A stretch of DNA of 64,000 bases from Photobacterium proteolyticum (GTDB lineage: Bacteria > Pseudomonadota > Gammaproteobacteria > Enterobacterales > Vibrionaceae): NCBI RefSeq assembly GCF_001939735.1, contig NZ_MJIL01000051.1, positions 1 to 64,000 on the forward strand. Reading direction: 5' to 3'. Shown piece by piece: positions 16,324-25,663 of this stretch. A program made the translations under genes and the position numbers. Every line of letters starts with the position of its first letter. Position 1 is the stretch's first letter. The notes beneath the pieces were generated by a model. It had not been told where the DNA came from, did not search any database, and saw only the letters and a list, made by a program, of their open reading frames with translations.

Positions 16324-18291
16324 GTGATAGCGGATCTGGTTATGGTATTACCGCAGCAGCAACTTTCATATACGCAAGGCGTGGATCATCTATTTCAAAC
16401 ATTATTAAAGCAGCATGAGCGAGTTCTGTTGTTCGGTCCGACAGGTGCCGGTAAAAGCTATATGGCGGCCGAATTGGCAAGGCGATTGAGTGCTGCTGAT
16501 CAGTCGTGTGTTTGCCTAAGTGCAGATCCCGGGTCACCAAAGTTCGGTGTGCCGGCGGCGGTTAACATCGGTATCTGGAGAGATGACCTGTGGCGATTAG
16601 CTGACTTTGAAGCTTTATGTAGCCTGGATGCAGCACGTTTTCGCTTACCGTTGGCAGAGGCGGTGAGTCGTTTGCTCCTAAGAACCACCATAAAGCACTC
16701 CTTGCTTATTGATGCCCCAGGGATGACCAGGGGAGTGGCGGCGGCAGAGTTGCTAACCACTTTAATAAACCTGACGGCTGCAACGGTACTGGTTGTATTG
16801 GATGACAATCAGGACGGTTCAATTGACCTGGCCCCCGAGATTGGCAGCATCAACCTCCCAGTTATATGGATTTCAAGTTCAGAAGATGCCCGTGCTCCCG
16901 GCCGATTTCAGCGTTTAACATGGCGTACACAACTGTGGGATTCCTATATGGACGGTGCAGAGGAAACCATTTTGCCGATTGATAGCGTCGCTGTGCTGGG
17001 TACGCCTCCTCCGATTAAAGAACCGGAAAAATGGTGTGGCCGATTGATCAGCCTGAGTGATGAAGACGGATTGATCAGCATGGGGGAAGTGCTGGAGTTG
17101 GAGCAGGGTAATATTAGGTTACGGTGTCATGAGTTGGGACGATTGCCCTCTCAATTGTTACTGCGTGACGCATGGCACTTACCGGGGCAAAAACTGGTGA
17201 CGGTCAATCACTGGAAGAAGGCCGAATCAGATACAACTGCATTTAAAGGCTCTTCGTTAGTGTATCCGTCAGACCATCGAGAGTCAGTTAGCTGCACTCA
17301 GATCCGCCGCAGGGATATCACAGCGGAACTGGTAAATAGTCTGTTCGAAGATCCACTGTTATTGCTCAAAACCAACTGGAGTCGGCGCTGCCTGCTGTTT
17401 GATCTTGGCAATACCTCACGGCTCCCCATGCGCCACACTCATAATGTCAGCCATATCTTCATTACGCATGCCCACTTTGATCACATTGGTGGCTTCATGG
17501 GGTTGCTTCGGGTTCGGCTGGGCGCACCCGCCTCTTGCACCCTGTATGGCCCACCGGGCTTGGCACGACATATTGCCGGTATGCTTAGCGGTATCTTGTG
17601 GGATCGTATTGGTGATAACGGTCCAGAATTTAACATTGCAGAGCTGCATGGAGAGGTATTACGTTGTTTTTGCCTTAGGGCCGGGGCGGAAGAGATTATC
17701 GTGATGCCTGACAGGCGAGTGAAGAGCGGTATCATTCATCAGGAGGAGCGTTTTTTGGTACGCGCCGTGGAGCTGGATCATGGTACGCCTGTGCTGGCTT
17801 ATGCTTACGAGCCTGTGTCTGCTGTTGTTGTCAGTGAAGATGCTCTCTCTGAGCTTGAGTTACAGCCAGGCCCCTGGTTGGGTAAACTCAAATACGCCTA
17901 TATGGCGGGGGAGCATGGCCTCACGGTTACATTACCTAACGGAGAAAATCGGTTGGTAGGGGATTTGGCGGGCCAGCTGCTCTGTACACAGGCAGGTAAA
18001 AAGCTCGTCTATGCCACAGATCTTGCCGATACGATTCAAAATAGGGATAAGCTGATAGCTTTGGCACGCCATGCCGGCACACTGATTTGTGAAGCCTCAT
18101 TTTCCCGGGATGACCAGTTTCGGGCAGTCAATAACGGTCATTTGACGACTACTGCCTGCGGTGAAATTGCCGCTGCCGCCGATGTTGAGCAGCTAATGCC
18201 GTTCCACTTTTCACGTCGTTATGAAGGTGATCCTGAAAAAATGTATCGCGAAATAGAAGATGTCTTTTCGCGTGTTATCAGAATTGCCTGA
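16324..18291 (+). CDS. Clp1-like P-loop domain fused to RNase Z-like metallo-beta-lactamase
   Basis: A 655-aa two-domain protein. Residues about 20-210 form a P-loop NTPase with Walker A GPTGAGKS (38-45), an LSADPGSPKFG motif and a LLIDAPGMTRG Walker B-like strand; this resembles the Clp1/Grc3 polynucleotide 5'-OH kinase group. A beta-rich linker (about 220-330) follows. The C-terminal half is an RNase Z-like metallo-beta-lactamase: HAHFDH (382-387), the ELDHGTPVLAY strand, an ATDLAD metal ligand, NGHLTTTACGE and the MPFHFSRRY end that parallels the RNase Z 'GHSTAxxAA' and 'HxSpRY' motifs. Its position directly after rtcB points to RNA-end processing. The start may be GTG 16324 or ATG 16342; neither has a strong Shine-Dalgarno. 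Domain calls are by motif; the fused activity is inference. Confidence 0.75.
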   Translation: MIADLVMVLPQQQLSYTQGVDHLFQTLLKQHERVLLFGPTGAGKSYMAAELARRLSAADQSCVCLSADPGSPKFGVPAAVNIGIWRDDLWRLADFEALCSLDAARFRLPLAEAVSRLLLRTTIKHSLLIDAPGMTRGVAAAELLTTLINLTAATVLVVLDDNQDGSIDLAPEIGSINLPVIWISSSEDARAPGRFQRLTWRTQLWDSYMDGAEETILPIDSVAVLGTPPPIKEPEKWCGRLISLSDEDGLISMGEVLELEQGNIRLRCHELGRLPSQLLLRDAWHLPGQKLVTVNHWKKAESDTTAFKGSSLVYPSDHRESVSCTQIRRRDITAELVNSLFEDPLLLLKTNWSRRCLLFDLGNTSRLPMRHTHNVSHIFITHAHFDHIGGFMGLLRVRLGAPASCTLYGPPGLARHIAGMLSGILWDRIGDNGPEFNIAELHGEVLRCFCLRAGAEEIIVMPDRRVKSGIIHQEERFLVRAVELDHGTPVLAYAYEPVSAVVVSEDALSELELQPGPWLGKLKYAYMAGEHGLTVTLPNGENRLVGDLAGQLLCTQAGKKLVYATDLADTIQNRDKLIALARHAGTLICEASFSRDDQFRAVNNGHLTTTACGEIAAAADVEQLMPFHFSRRYEGDPEKMYREIEDVFSRVIRIA

Positions 18292-18308
18292 CCGCCTTTG
18301 TTACAGAG

Positions 18309-18347
18309 TTATCAGGCCGTGAACTGAGTGATGCTCAACGGCCTGAA
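18309..18347. terminator. Hairpin between convergent genes
   Basis: TCAGGCCGT pairs perfectly with ACGGCCTGA across a 21-nt loop, between the rtcB operon and the converging MetRS gene. It lacks a T-run, so its role as terminator is tentative. Confidence 0.4.
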
Positions 18348-18396
18348 ATGCGTTGTAGCGCTACTTGTCAGTTGTGCCAATAATCAGTTGTATCGG

Positions 18397-19911
18397 TCAG
18401 TTACCGAGCTGAATCCTGGCAAAATGGCTATTGGATTGGCTGATATTGATAGCGCTTAATTCAATGCTGGAGCGTAATAAGCCCTCAGAGATATCAATAC
18501 CAAACTCAGCCAGCACACTGCCCGAAAGCCTAGGAGTGATGGGAGCGTAGCTTAGCACCACCTGACGAAGAATGTTGCCTACCACAAAGCAGGTGTTCCT
18601 CACATGTTGGCTATCTCGTCCTTTGCTGATAAGCCAAGGTGTACGCTGGTGGAAAAAGGTATTCAGCTGATCAAGGATTTGCTTGAGAATTAAAGTGGCC
18701 TGATATAAATCATATTCCTTATAAGAGTGAATGACTCTTTCAAGCTCATTCTGACAGGAGGCCAGCAACTGCTCACAGTCATCATCGAGGGTATGTTTGA
18801 TGGTTTCTTCTAATTGCCCATCAAAGTACTTCAATATCAGGGTGTTATTTCGCTTCACCAAATTGGCAAGGTTATTGGCAAGATCGGCATTAACTACCTC
18901 GGTCAGTTCTTCGATGGCGACATTGCCATCGCGGAAAAGAGGTTTCTGTCTTACCAGCGCATAACGAAGGCCATCAGAGCTAAGCTGGTGGCTGAAGGTA
19001 TTGGGGTTAACCGTTGTTTCAGGATTGGATTTGGATATTTTTTGCCCGTTTATTGTCCACCAACCATGAACCACTAGTTTTTCAGGTAAAGGCAGCTCAA
19101 GAGCGAGTAAGAAGGCTGGCCAATATAACGCGTGAAACTTAAGAATGTCTTTTCCCAAGACATGGACTGTCTGAGATATTGATTGGTTAGCGTTACCTGT
19201 TTGCTGGATAGCGGTGATATAACTGAATAGGGCATCAATCCAGACATACACCGTGTGCTCGTTATTGTTAGGGACTTTGATCCCCCATGCGTTGTTAATT
19301 CTGGATACCGAGAGATCTTCCAGCGGGCCTTCTTGAAGCAATGAAACAATAGAATCTTGAAAATGTTTAGGGGTAATGAGCTCAGGGTGTGTCAGATAGT
19401 ATTCCAGCAATCGCTGGCGGTATTTTTCCAACCGGAACAGATACGTCTCTTCTTCAACCGTTTCAACTTCCCTTCTATGCACTGGGCAAAGGTTACCTTC
19501 CAATTCTCGAGGAGAGTAAAATTGCTCACAGGCAACACAGTATTGTCCTGAGTATTTTCCCAGATAGATATCGTTATTCTCGAATAATTGTTGCCACACA
19601 GCGCTGATATGATCTTTATGCTCTTGCTGGGTGGTTCGAATGAAAATATCGGGGTGAATATCCAGTTCCGGCCATAATCCCGAGAAAACAGCGGCTTTAG
19701 TATCAACAAACTTTGTGACATCTGTTCCTGCTGATTGTGCCGTAGAAGCGATCTTCAGCCCGTGCTCATCTGTACCGGTAATGAATACATTTTTCTGCCC
19801 TGTTAACTGTCTGAAGCGATGGAATATATCGGCAATGATCCCACTATAGGCGTGGCCGAGATGCGGATCGCCATTGGCGTAGAAAATAGGGGTGGTTACA
19901 AAAGATGTCAT
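18397..19911 (-). CDS. Methionyl-tRNA synthetase paralogue (short form)
   Basis: A class I aminoacyl-tRNA synthetase for methionine, 504 aa. The HIGH box is HLGH (residues 17-20), GTDEHG follows, and the KMSKS loop appears as KISKS near residue 291. The insertion domain has only CVAC and CPVH as a single zinc knuckle. The C-terminal tRNA-binding domain of the about 680-aa housekeeping MetG of Vibrionaceae is missing, and the anticodon-binding helical domain is divergent. It is therefore probably a second MetRS. Such paralogues sometimes confer resistance to MetRS inhibitors or serve special conditions. AAGGAG precedes the start. It converges on the rtcB operon. Confidence 0.85.
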   Translation of the reverse strand: MTSFVTTPIFYANGDPHLGHAYSGIIADIFHRFRQLTGQKNVFITGTDEHGLKIASTAQSAGTDVTKFVDTKAAVFSGLWPELDIHPDIFIRTTQQEHKDHISAVWQQLFENNDIYLGKYSGQYCVACEQFYSPRELEGNLCPVHRREVETVEEETYLFRLEKYRQRLLEYYLTHPELITPKHFQDSIVSLLQEGPLEDLSVSRINNAWGIKVPNNNEHTVYVWIDALFSYITAIQQTGNANQSISQTVHVLGKDILKFHALYWPAFLLALELPLPEKLVVHGWWTINGQKISKSNPETTVNPNTFSHQLSSDGLRYALVRQKPLFRDGNVAIEELTEVVNADLANNLANLVKRNNTLILKYFDGQLEETIKHTLDDDCEQLLASCQNELERVIHSYKEYDLYQATLILKQILDQLNTFFHQRTPWLISKGRDSQHVRNTCFVVGNILRQVVLSYAPITPRLSGSVLAEFGIDISEGLLRSSIELSAINISQSNSHFARIQLGN

Positions 19912-20356
19912 CAGTGTGTCTCCTTGGGTTAACTTTCAAAACCGGAAGGGAACAGACACCTATTTTGCCAACGAACCATTCCAGTTTGTGATAATTGGAA
20001 TGGTGTTGCTTTTATGGTTTGTTAGAACAAGCAGCCCATCCCTCGCAGCATTCGCTGTGAAGGCATGTGCATCATTGAAGTTTGGCGCAAAATTTTCTCG
20101 TTCATGTTCTTTACGCTACCAGAGGCTTAAATGTCATACAACCATTATGTTACTGATTTCTTATTAATTTGATGAAGTTGCACTAATGTAAAGAAACAAA
20201 GTATGAGGTAGAAGTAAGCCTTTCATTTTATTTGTTTTTAAATTTCATTGTGTGATTTTTCACCACTTAGTGGCGATTAATCCGCATGGATTATTTATTA
20301 TTGATAAGTTTAACATTATATTAACCTTCTATTGGTTGAACACGGATGTAGTACCT
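19912..20356. other. Intergenic region with inverted repeat
   Basis: Divergent promoter region of the MetRS paralogue and the chemoreceptor. An inverted repeat CCATTCCA/TGGAATGG spans 19976-20003, roughly 65 bp upstream of the MetRS start, and could be an operator. No T-box-like or RNA gene features are seen. Confidence 0.45.
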
Positions 20357-22354
20357 ATGAAATTTTCTATCGCCAGAAAGCTGAGGATTAGCTTTTTGTT
20401 GATTACCGCACTGTTTTTATGTGCAGCGGTTATCCTTTACCAACAAATCAAGCAAGTCGAAGACAATGCTCATTACCTGCTCAATGAAGATTTGCCGACG
20501 GTGGATGCCAGCCGCTCGCTTCAGCAGTCTGCGCAGTCATCCTTATTGGTGCTGCGGGCCTATATGTTGCAGGGCGGGGATGAAGCATCCGGTCAGGCGC
20601 TTAAGCAGCGACTCACAGACACCTTCGCTCTTGTTGAACGCCAGTTAGCCGAGCTGAAGAGCCATTTGACCGATGAACAGTATGACAAGGTGGGGCAGAG
20701 CTGGCAGGCACTGATGGAAAGTGAGCAGGCTATCGTTGATATTAGCCATACGCCAGACAACCTCCCGGCTCATGCCCTGATGCTCAACGAGGCCGCCCCT
20801 ATTGCTGAAGTAGCGCTTGATCAGCTGCAAGGGCTGATTAACGAAGAAGAGAATAATGCATTCGGTGGTGAGCGGAAAAGGCTCATGAAGCTTTATGCTG
20901 ATAGCTATACCTCGCTATCGAACGCGCTGGGCGCACTGCGTGATTATCTGTTTGACGGTAACCAGGATCACCTTGATAAGTACAAAGAGCTGATGACGAA
21001 GCATGCCAAGTCGGTTGCCGAAGTCAATAATCATCGGGTATTGCTCAGCGATAGCGATTTAAGCCTGTGGCAGATCTTTAAGGAGATGCAGAAAATGTAT
21101 CTGCCGCTAGCCGAGCAGGTGATTACCTTGCGTCAGTCCCCGGAGTGGAACAAAGCCAACTATATGATGGCGCAGCAGACCGGACCAGCTGCGGCCCAGT
21201 TCACCAAGCTTCTCGATGCAATCGTTGTTGCCCAGCAGAACAATGCCCAGCAGGGCGGTATGGCTATCAGCGACAGTGTGTCACGGGTGATCACCACCTT
21301 GATCGCGGTGGCGATTATTGCTTGTGTCTGTTCGTTGCTTATTGCTACCTGGCTGGGGCGTAGCATCGGTTCGAGACTCACCCTGGTCGGCCAGAGGGCC
21401 GAAGAGATTTCTCACGGCAACTTCTCAGGGAAAGCACTTGAAAACAAAGGCGATGATGAAATTGCTTCGTTGGTGGGTGCAGTAAATCGTATGACAGCAT
21501 CGTTATCGGCGTTGGTAACCGGAGTTACGAACAAGGCCAAAGACGTTGATTCAAGTATGAACCGATTGCTGGACAACAATAGCAGTACCGCGAACGAGGC
21601 GACCAATCAGGCCGAGAAAATTCGCTCAATGGCTACGGCGATTGAGGAAATGTCGGTAACAGCCAGTGAAACGGCGCAGCATACTCAGGCTGCATCGGAT
21701 GATTTGAAGCAATCTTCTGTATTGCTTGGTAGCGGTGAAAAAGCCTTAGAGCAAAACCAACAGACAGTGGATGAGCTTAACGCTCTTATCGGCCGGGCAA
21801 GCGAAATGGTTCAGCATCTGAGTAACGAGAGTGATCGCATCGAGCGTGTTACGGAAGTGATTGAAAGCGTTGCCGAACAAACTAACTTGCTGGCGCTTAA
21901 TGCTGCGATAGAGGCTGCGAGGGCCGGAGAGCAAGGCCGGGGATTTGCTGTGGTTGCCGATGAAGTTCGACTGCTGGCACAACGTACCACGGAATCTACG
22001 ACTGAAATTAACGCGATTGTTGATGCAATTCAAACTTCGACCGGGCAAGTGGTCAAGGTCATCAGTGAGAGTCAGTCGCTGGTCAAGGCGGGCACTGAGC
22101 ACACCGCGCAGGCCAATACCATGCTGCAAGACACTATTCGCTATATGGACGATGTGGCCAATAAAGTCAGTGATATGACGACCGCGACCGAGCAGCAGTC
22201 CGATGTATCTCAATCACTGGCAGATTTAGTGCATCAGTTGTCTGATTCGGCTGCCGATGTGTCGGGCAATTGCGATAGCGCCAATCAGACTTCGCAGGCT
22301 ATCAAGGCGCAAGTGGATGATCTCAATCAGGAGATGCGAAAGTTTTCGGTTTAG
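20357..22354 (+). CDS. Methyl-accepting chemotaxis protein, helical periplasmic sensor
   Basis: A transmembrane chemoreceptor of about 665 aa. One membrane helix spans residues about 10-30; a long all-helical periplasmic region of about 260 residues follows, large enough for a HBM-type bimodular helical bundle. The second membrane helix ([20 protein letters not shown]) lies near 290, then a HAMP domain and the cytoplasmic signalling tip [21 protein letters not shown] choose ATG 20357 since the first transmembrane helix begins right after it; the upstream frame to 20252 has no export features. The ligand is unknown. It signals to CheA/CheW, which are outside the window. Confidence 0.88.
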   Translation: MKFSIARKLRISFLLITALFLCAAVILYQQIKQVEDNAHYLLNEDLPTVDASRSLQQSAQSSLLVLRAYMLQGGDEASGQALKQRLTDTFALVERQLAELKSHLTDEQYDKVGQSWQALMESEQAIVDISHTPDNLPAHALMLNEAAPIAEVALDQLQGLINEEENNAFGGERKRLMKLYADSYTSLSNALGALRDYLFDGNQDHLDKYKELMTKHAKSVAEVNNHRVLLSDSDLSLWQIFKEMQKMYLPLAEQVITLRQSPEWNKANYMMAQQTGPAAAQFTKLLDAIVVAQQNNAQQGGMAISDSVSRVITTLIAVAIIACVCSLLIATWLGRSIGSRLTLVGQRAEEISHGNFSGKALENKGDDEIASLVGAVNRMTASLSALVTGVTNKAKDVDSSMNRLLDNNSSTANEATNQAEKIRSMATAIEEMSVTASETAQHTQAASDDLKQSSVLLGSGEKALEQNQQTVDELNALIGRASEMVQHLSNESDRIERVTEVIESVAEQTNLLALNAAIEAARAGEQGRGFAVVADEVRLLAQRTTESTTEINAIVDAIQTSTGQVVKVISESQSLVKAGTEHTAQANTMLQDTIRYMDDVANKVSDMTTATEQQSDVSQSLADLVHQLSDSAADVSGNCDSANQTSQAIKAQVDDLNQEMRKFSV

Positions 22355-22462
22355 GCGGTGTGCTGGTTAGTGGCAATAGCGCCTTCCTTGTGGGGCGCTA
22401 CTACTAAATAACGCTATGTTGCTCAAGGTTTAATCATATAAACGGAGTTTTTGAAAATCTGC

Positions 22463-22491
22463 TTTACAAGCATCAGCTAGCCTCGTATTAT
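22463..22491 (+). promoter_or_regulatory. sigma-70 promoter of tRNA-Ser
   Basis: TTTACA, an exact 17-bp spacer, then TATTAT, followed by a GC-rich discriminator (GCGCCGC) typical of stringently controlled stable-RNA promoters. The predicted start lies a few bases before the mature tRNA. Confidence 0.8.
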
Positions 22492-22504
22492 GCGCCGCAC
22501 TTAC

Positions 22505-22595
22505 GGAGAGATGGCTGAGTGGTTGAAAGCACCGGTCTTGAAAACCGGCATACGTTTGTAGCGTATCTAGGGTTCAAATCCCTATCTCTCCGCCA
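22505..22595 (+). tRNA. tRNA-Ser (anticodon UGA)
   Basis: Acceptor arms GGAGAGA and TCTCTCC pair perfectly, with discriminator G and encoded CCA. The anticodon loop CTTGAAA gives UGA, reading UCN serine codons. A long variable arm (CATACGTTTGTAGCGTATCTA region) and the TTCAAATC T-loop complete a class II tRNA of 91 nt including CCA. Confidence 0.96.
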
Positions 22596-22607
22596 CACTC
22601 AAAAAAA
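22576..22607. repeat. tRNA 3'-end repeat, copy 1 (att-like)
   Basis: The last 20 bases of tRNA-Ser plus 12 downstream bases, AAATCCCTATCTCTCCGCCA onward, recur at 22752-22783 with one mismatch. Repeats formed from a tRNA 3' end are the hallmark of site-specific integration. Confidence 0.65.
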
Positions 22608-22631
22608 GCCAGCTTAATTGCTGGCTTTTTT
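22601..22631 (+). terminator. Terminator of tRNA-Ser
   Basis: AAAAAGCCAG/CTGGCTTTTT hairpin directly after the CCA end, with a terminal T-run. Confidence 0.85.
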
Positions 22632-22751
22632 ACATCTGTTGCTTGGCAAAGAATGAGATAGGGTGAAGAAGCCTGGATGAGGGTTCACCTGAGCGAAGCG
22701 AAAGCACATCGGCTCTGCCGATAGCCCGAAGGGCGCGAGCTTGCGAGCAGT

Positions 22752-22783
22752 AAATCCCTATCTCTCCGCCACATTCAAAAAAA
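22752..22783. repeat. tRNA 3'-end repeat, copy 2 (att-like or tRNA remnant)
   Basis: 31 of 32 bases match copy 1. The 144 bp between the copies carries nested small hairpins (ATCGGCTCTGCCGAT, GCCCGAAGGGC) but no integrase. It is either a residual attachment site after element loss or the tail of a deleted second tRNA-Ser gene. Confidence 0.6.
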
Positions 22784-22808
22784 ACGCTGATAATTCAGCG
22801 GTTTTTTT
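22776..22808. terminator. Bidirectional terminator
   Basis: CGCTGA/TCAGCG stem flanked by A8 on the left and T7 on the right. It serves the minus-strand chemoreceptor gene ending at 22828 and anything reading out of the tRNA region. Confidence 0.8.
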
Positions 22809-22827
22809 ACGCCTATAATCTAGATTC

Positions 22828-24714
22828 CTACAGCTTAAACTTACCTGTAATTTCAGATAGGCTTTTCACGACACTCGATAATTGCTTTGTTGAGTGCTCT
22901 GTACTTTCCGCATTCTCGTTGGTTGCTTTCGCAAGGCCATTTACTTCGATGACCGATTGATTGATCTCTTGGGCTACTGCATTTTGTTCTTCTGCTGCCG
23001 TTGCTATCTGAGTGTTCATATCTTGTATTTGTCCAACAGAGGTCAAAATAGCATTCAATGATTCTCTGGCTTTTGATGCCATTGAGATAGCATCTTTCGT
23101 ATTACTCTGGCTGTGCTCCATTGAGTCTAAGGCTGAAGTTGCAACTCTTTGTAACTTATCAATCGTTAGATTAATTTCTTCGATACTATCTTGGGTACGG
23201 CTTGCCAGAGAACGAACTTCATCGGCTACAACGGCAAAGCCTCGACCTTGCTCTCCAGCACGAGCGGCTTCTATTGCGGCATTCAGTGCAAGTAGGTTGG
23301 TTTGGTCGGCAATATCTCTAATGACTCCCAGTACATCTCCTACATTCTCTGTCTCCACCCTCAGTTCATCAATTGTTTGAGATACAGAGCTAATATCTTG
23401 GCCCAACGAATCTATAACTTGAGATGTTTTCTTCGTGATATTGGCACCACTTCTCGCTTGCTCGAAGGCATTGGTTGCAGAGCTTGAAGCCTGTTGCGCA
23501 TTTCTTGAGATTTCTTCTACTGTAGAAACCATCTCGTTCATCGCCGTTGCGGTCATCTCCATATGGGAGATTTGTTGATCTGAGCTTTGCCTTGTTTCTT
23601 CCGCCAACGACGTCAATTCACTCGAAGTATGCTCAACCTGAGTTGATTGGTTGCTGATACTACCAACTACTATCTTGAGCTTTTCGACCATGGTAACTGT
23701 CGCTGCATAAACCCCTGTGTCATTTCCTCTGGATACAGCATTAACGGTCAGGTCGCCTTCTGCAACTCGTTCTATAATGGCTTGTATTTCTTTAGGTTCA
23801 CCACCAATAGGGACGTAAATTAACTTAACAATAATCGTGTATATGGCCACTAGAGTGATGGCTATAAACACGGCTGCAGACAGCAATGATACGCTCAACA
23901 TATCTTCACTAGGCGCTAAGATCACATCTAATTTTTCGAAGGTGTAAACGTTCAATCCGTAGTTCGTTGGACCGTTTTTAGTCGCTACGAACTCTTTTCC
24001 ATCATCTGTTTGATATTGCAAATGGGAATCCGGAAAGTTGCGATACATTGGTCGAAATTCAAAAAAGTCTTTTCCAAGGAGTTCGGGGTAAGGTGCGTAC
24101 AAGACTTTGTTTTCGGTATCGGTAAGAAATATTTGCCCATCAGGTACATTTTCTGAGACGAGCTTTTTCCATACATCGGATGATATATCAACACCAATGA
24201 CACCGATAAATAGTCCCTCTTGAGTCAGAGGCACAACAAGTGAAGATAGAAGCTTTCCTGTTACCTGATCAATCGATGGCTCGGTAAGAACGAATGGCAA
24301 TCCAGATTTTGCTCCGGTATACCAATGCTTATTAAGTTGTATATCTGTGTATTGTTCTCCAGAATGCTCTAAAGATGTACCATCCTTAAATACAATATAA
24401 GTTGCAGTACCGTTTGCTGAGTTGTTTAGTTTGGCTAACAAGTTCACCACCGCAACTTTGTTAGTAACTACTCCTTCTTTATATTGGATCGCTTCACTGA
24501 TCATGCCTAGCTGCTGTTCAACACCAGAAATGTATTGATCGACTTGAATGGAGACCGACAAACCTTGTTGCTTTCTAAAGTGGAGCGCTTCTCTGTAATT
24601 AAAGTCTTGGAAGGTTGTAAAATTGATTAATGATAAACTCAGAACTATAACAGACAGCATGGTTCCGATGATTGATGTAAGCAACTGCTTTAAGCTGAGA
24701 TTTCTAAACGCCAT
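22828..24714 (-). CDS. Methyl-accepting chemotaxis protein with dCache-like sensor
   Basis: A chemoreceptor of about 628 aa starting at ATG 24714, just before its first membrane helix ([20 protein letters not shown]). The periplasmic part looks like a double Cache domain, with the characteristic HWYTGAKSG and [12 protein letters not shown] strands; such domains often bind amino acids or organic acids. The second membrane helix lies near residue 275-300, followed by HAMP and a canonical signalling tip ([20 protein letters not shown]). The upstream frame to 24774 is probably untranslated. The ligand is unknown. Confidence 0.88.
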   Translation of the reverse strand: MAFRNLSLKQLLTSIIGTMLSVIVLSLSLINFTTFQDFNYREALHFRKQQGLSVSIQVDQYISGVEQQLGMISEAIQYKEGVVTNKVAVVNLLAKLNNSANGTATYIVFKDGTSLEHSGEQYTDIQLNKHWYTGAKSGLPFVLTEPSIDQVTGKLLSSLVVPLTQEGLFIGVIGVDISSDVWKKLVSENVPDGQIFLTDTENKVLYAPYPELLGKDFFEFRPMYRNFPDSHLQYQTDDGKEFVATKNGPTNYGLNVYTFEKLDVILAPSEDMLSVSLLSAAVFIAITLVAIYTIIVKLIYVPIGGEPKEIQAIIERVAEGDLTVNAVSRGNDTGVYAATVTMVEKLKIVVGSISNQSTQVEHTSSELTSLAEETRQSSDQQISHMEMTATAMNEMVSTVEEISRNAQQASSSATNAFEQARSGANITKKTSQVIDSLGQDISSVSQTIDELRVETENVGDVLGVIRDIADQTNLLALNAAIEAARAGEQGRGFAVVADEVRSLASRTQDSIEEINLTIDKLQRVATSALDSMEHSQSNTKDAISMASKARESLNAILTSVGQIQDMNTQIATAAEEQNAVAQEINQSVIEVNGLAKATNENAESTEHSTKQLSSVVKSLSEITGKFKL

Positions 24715-24930
24715 ATATTCAAACCAAATTTTATGATTATTAGTAACAAATAGAAAATTATTTACCAAGCGCACCTTATCAAGGCTACTTAGCGCCCCCA
24801 GATTTCATAAGGTCGATATAGTTAAACGACCTCTTATATTGTTGAGTTGAATGCCTGTATTTTAGTGAGTTAATGCTAGCTAATAAGTCTCCTCAGTATA
24901 TTGCTGTCGTTATACTGCTTAGGGAGGGCA

Positions 24931-25539
24931 TTATGAATCGACTCTTTGACAAATCTTGGGGATGTATATTTGAAGGTATGACTCGGTAAGACGTACCGCT
25001 TCTTGAGCTAACTCTGGTGTGATATAACCAAATTTCCGGTAGGAAAGAGAATAGATTTTATCGGCAACTTGTAGCGAAATGGCAAAAATATTAATAGGTT
25101 GCGACAGTTGAGGGATATCGAAAAAACGTCTATAAATCATTTCAACCTGATGACCTAATTCAAGATCATGTTCGGTATCGGCATGGCCTAATTCAGAGAA
25201 TGTATGGCGTCCTAATATTAGCTTTTTTGCGATAGGATTATTGTTGTAATAGTTCACATAGGCAGTTTCTATCATCTTGTTAATATCAGTCCAATGTGAG
25301 ACTTTTTCTTCATCTATACATCGTTCCAATAATAGGTCGAATTCTTTGAAAACTTCGTTTAATAATGTATGAAACAAGTCTTCTATGTTTGGGTAGTGAT
25401 GGTACAACGTTGATGTTGCCATGCCGCATTCCTTGGCGACATCATACATAGAGATATCCGTTGCTTCGCGCCTCTCCATCAACTGGACAACAGCTTCGTG
25501 AATTCTCCGTAATTTTTCTTCTGTCTTAACTTTTCGCAT
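24931..25539 (-). CDS. TetR-family transcriptional regulator
   Basis: A regulator of about 202 aa. The N-terminal TetR helix-turn-helix is clear: an EEKLRRIHEAVVQLMER helix, then the recognition segment VAKECGMATSTLYHHYPN (about residues 35-52). The helical C-terminal ligand domain is not assignable. I start at ATG 25539; a TTG at 25557 adds six residues. It lies on the same strand just downstream of the carbamate kinase gene (gap about 125 bp from that stop), so it is a good candidate regulator of the agmatine locus. Repeated operator-like elements upstream of the antiporter and the RidA gene could be its sites; this is inference. Confidence 0.85.
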   Translation of the reverse strand: MRKVKTEEKLRRIHEAVVQLMERREATDISMYDVAKECGMATSTLYHHYPNIEDLFHTLLNEVFKEFDLLLERCIDEEKVSHWTDINKMIETAYVNYYNNNPIAKKLILGRHTFSELGHADTEHDLELGHQVEMIYRRFFDIPQLSQPINIFAISLQVADKIYSLSYRKFGYITPELAQEAVRLTESYLQIYIPKICQRVDS

Positions 25540-25663
25540 ATGCTTGCCATATATCAAGTATATTATTAATTAGAAAGATAAAGGAGCGCTTACCAAAAAT
25601 CCATTCATTGAATGAGATATTTAGTTTGCTCTCCTTTTTACTGCTGATCAAACAATAACGGTT

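Noticed and set aside
22640-22750. Hairpins between the tRNA-Ser repeats as a CRISPR or sRNA
   Set aside because: The palindromes differ in sequence and spacing, with no repeat-spacer pattern or promoter.
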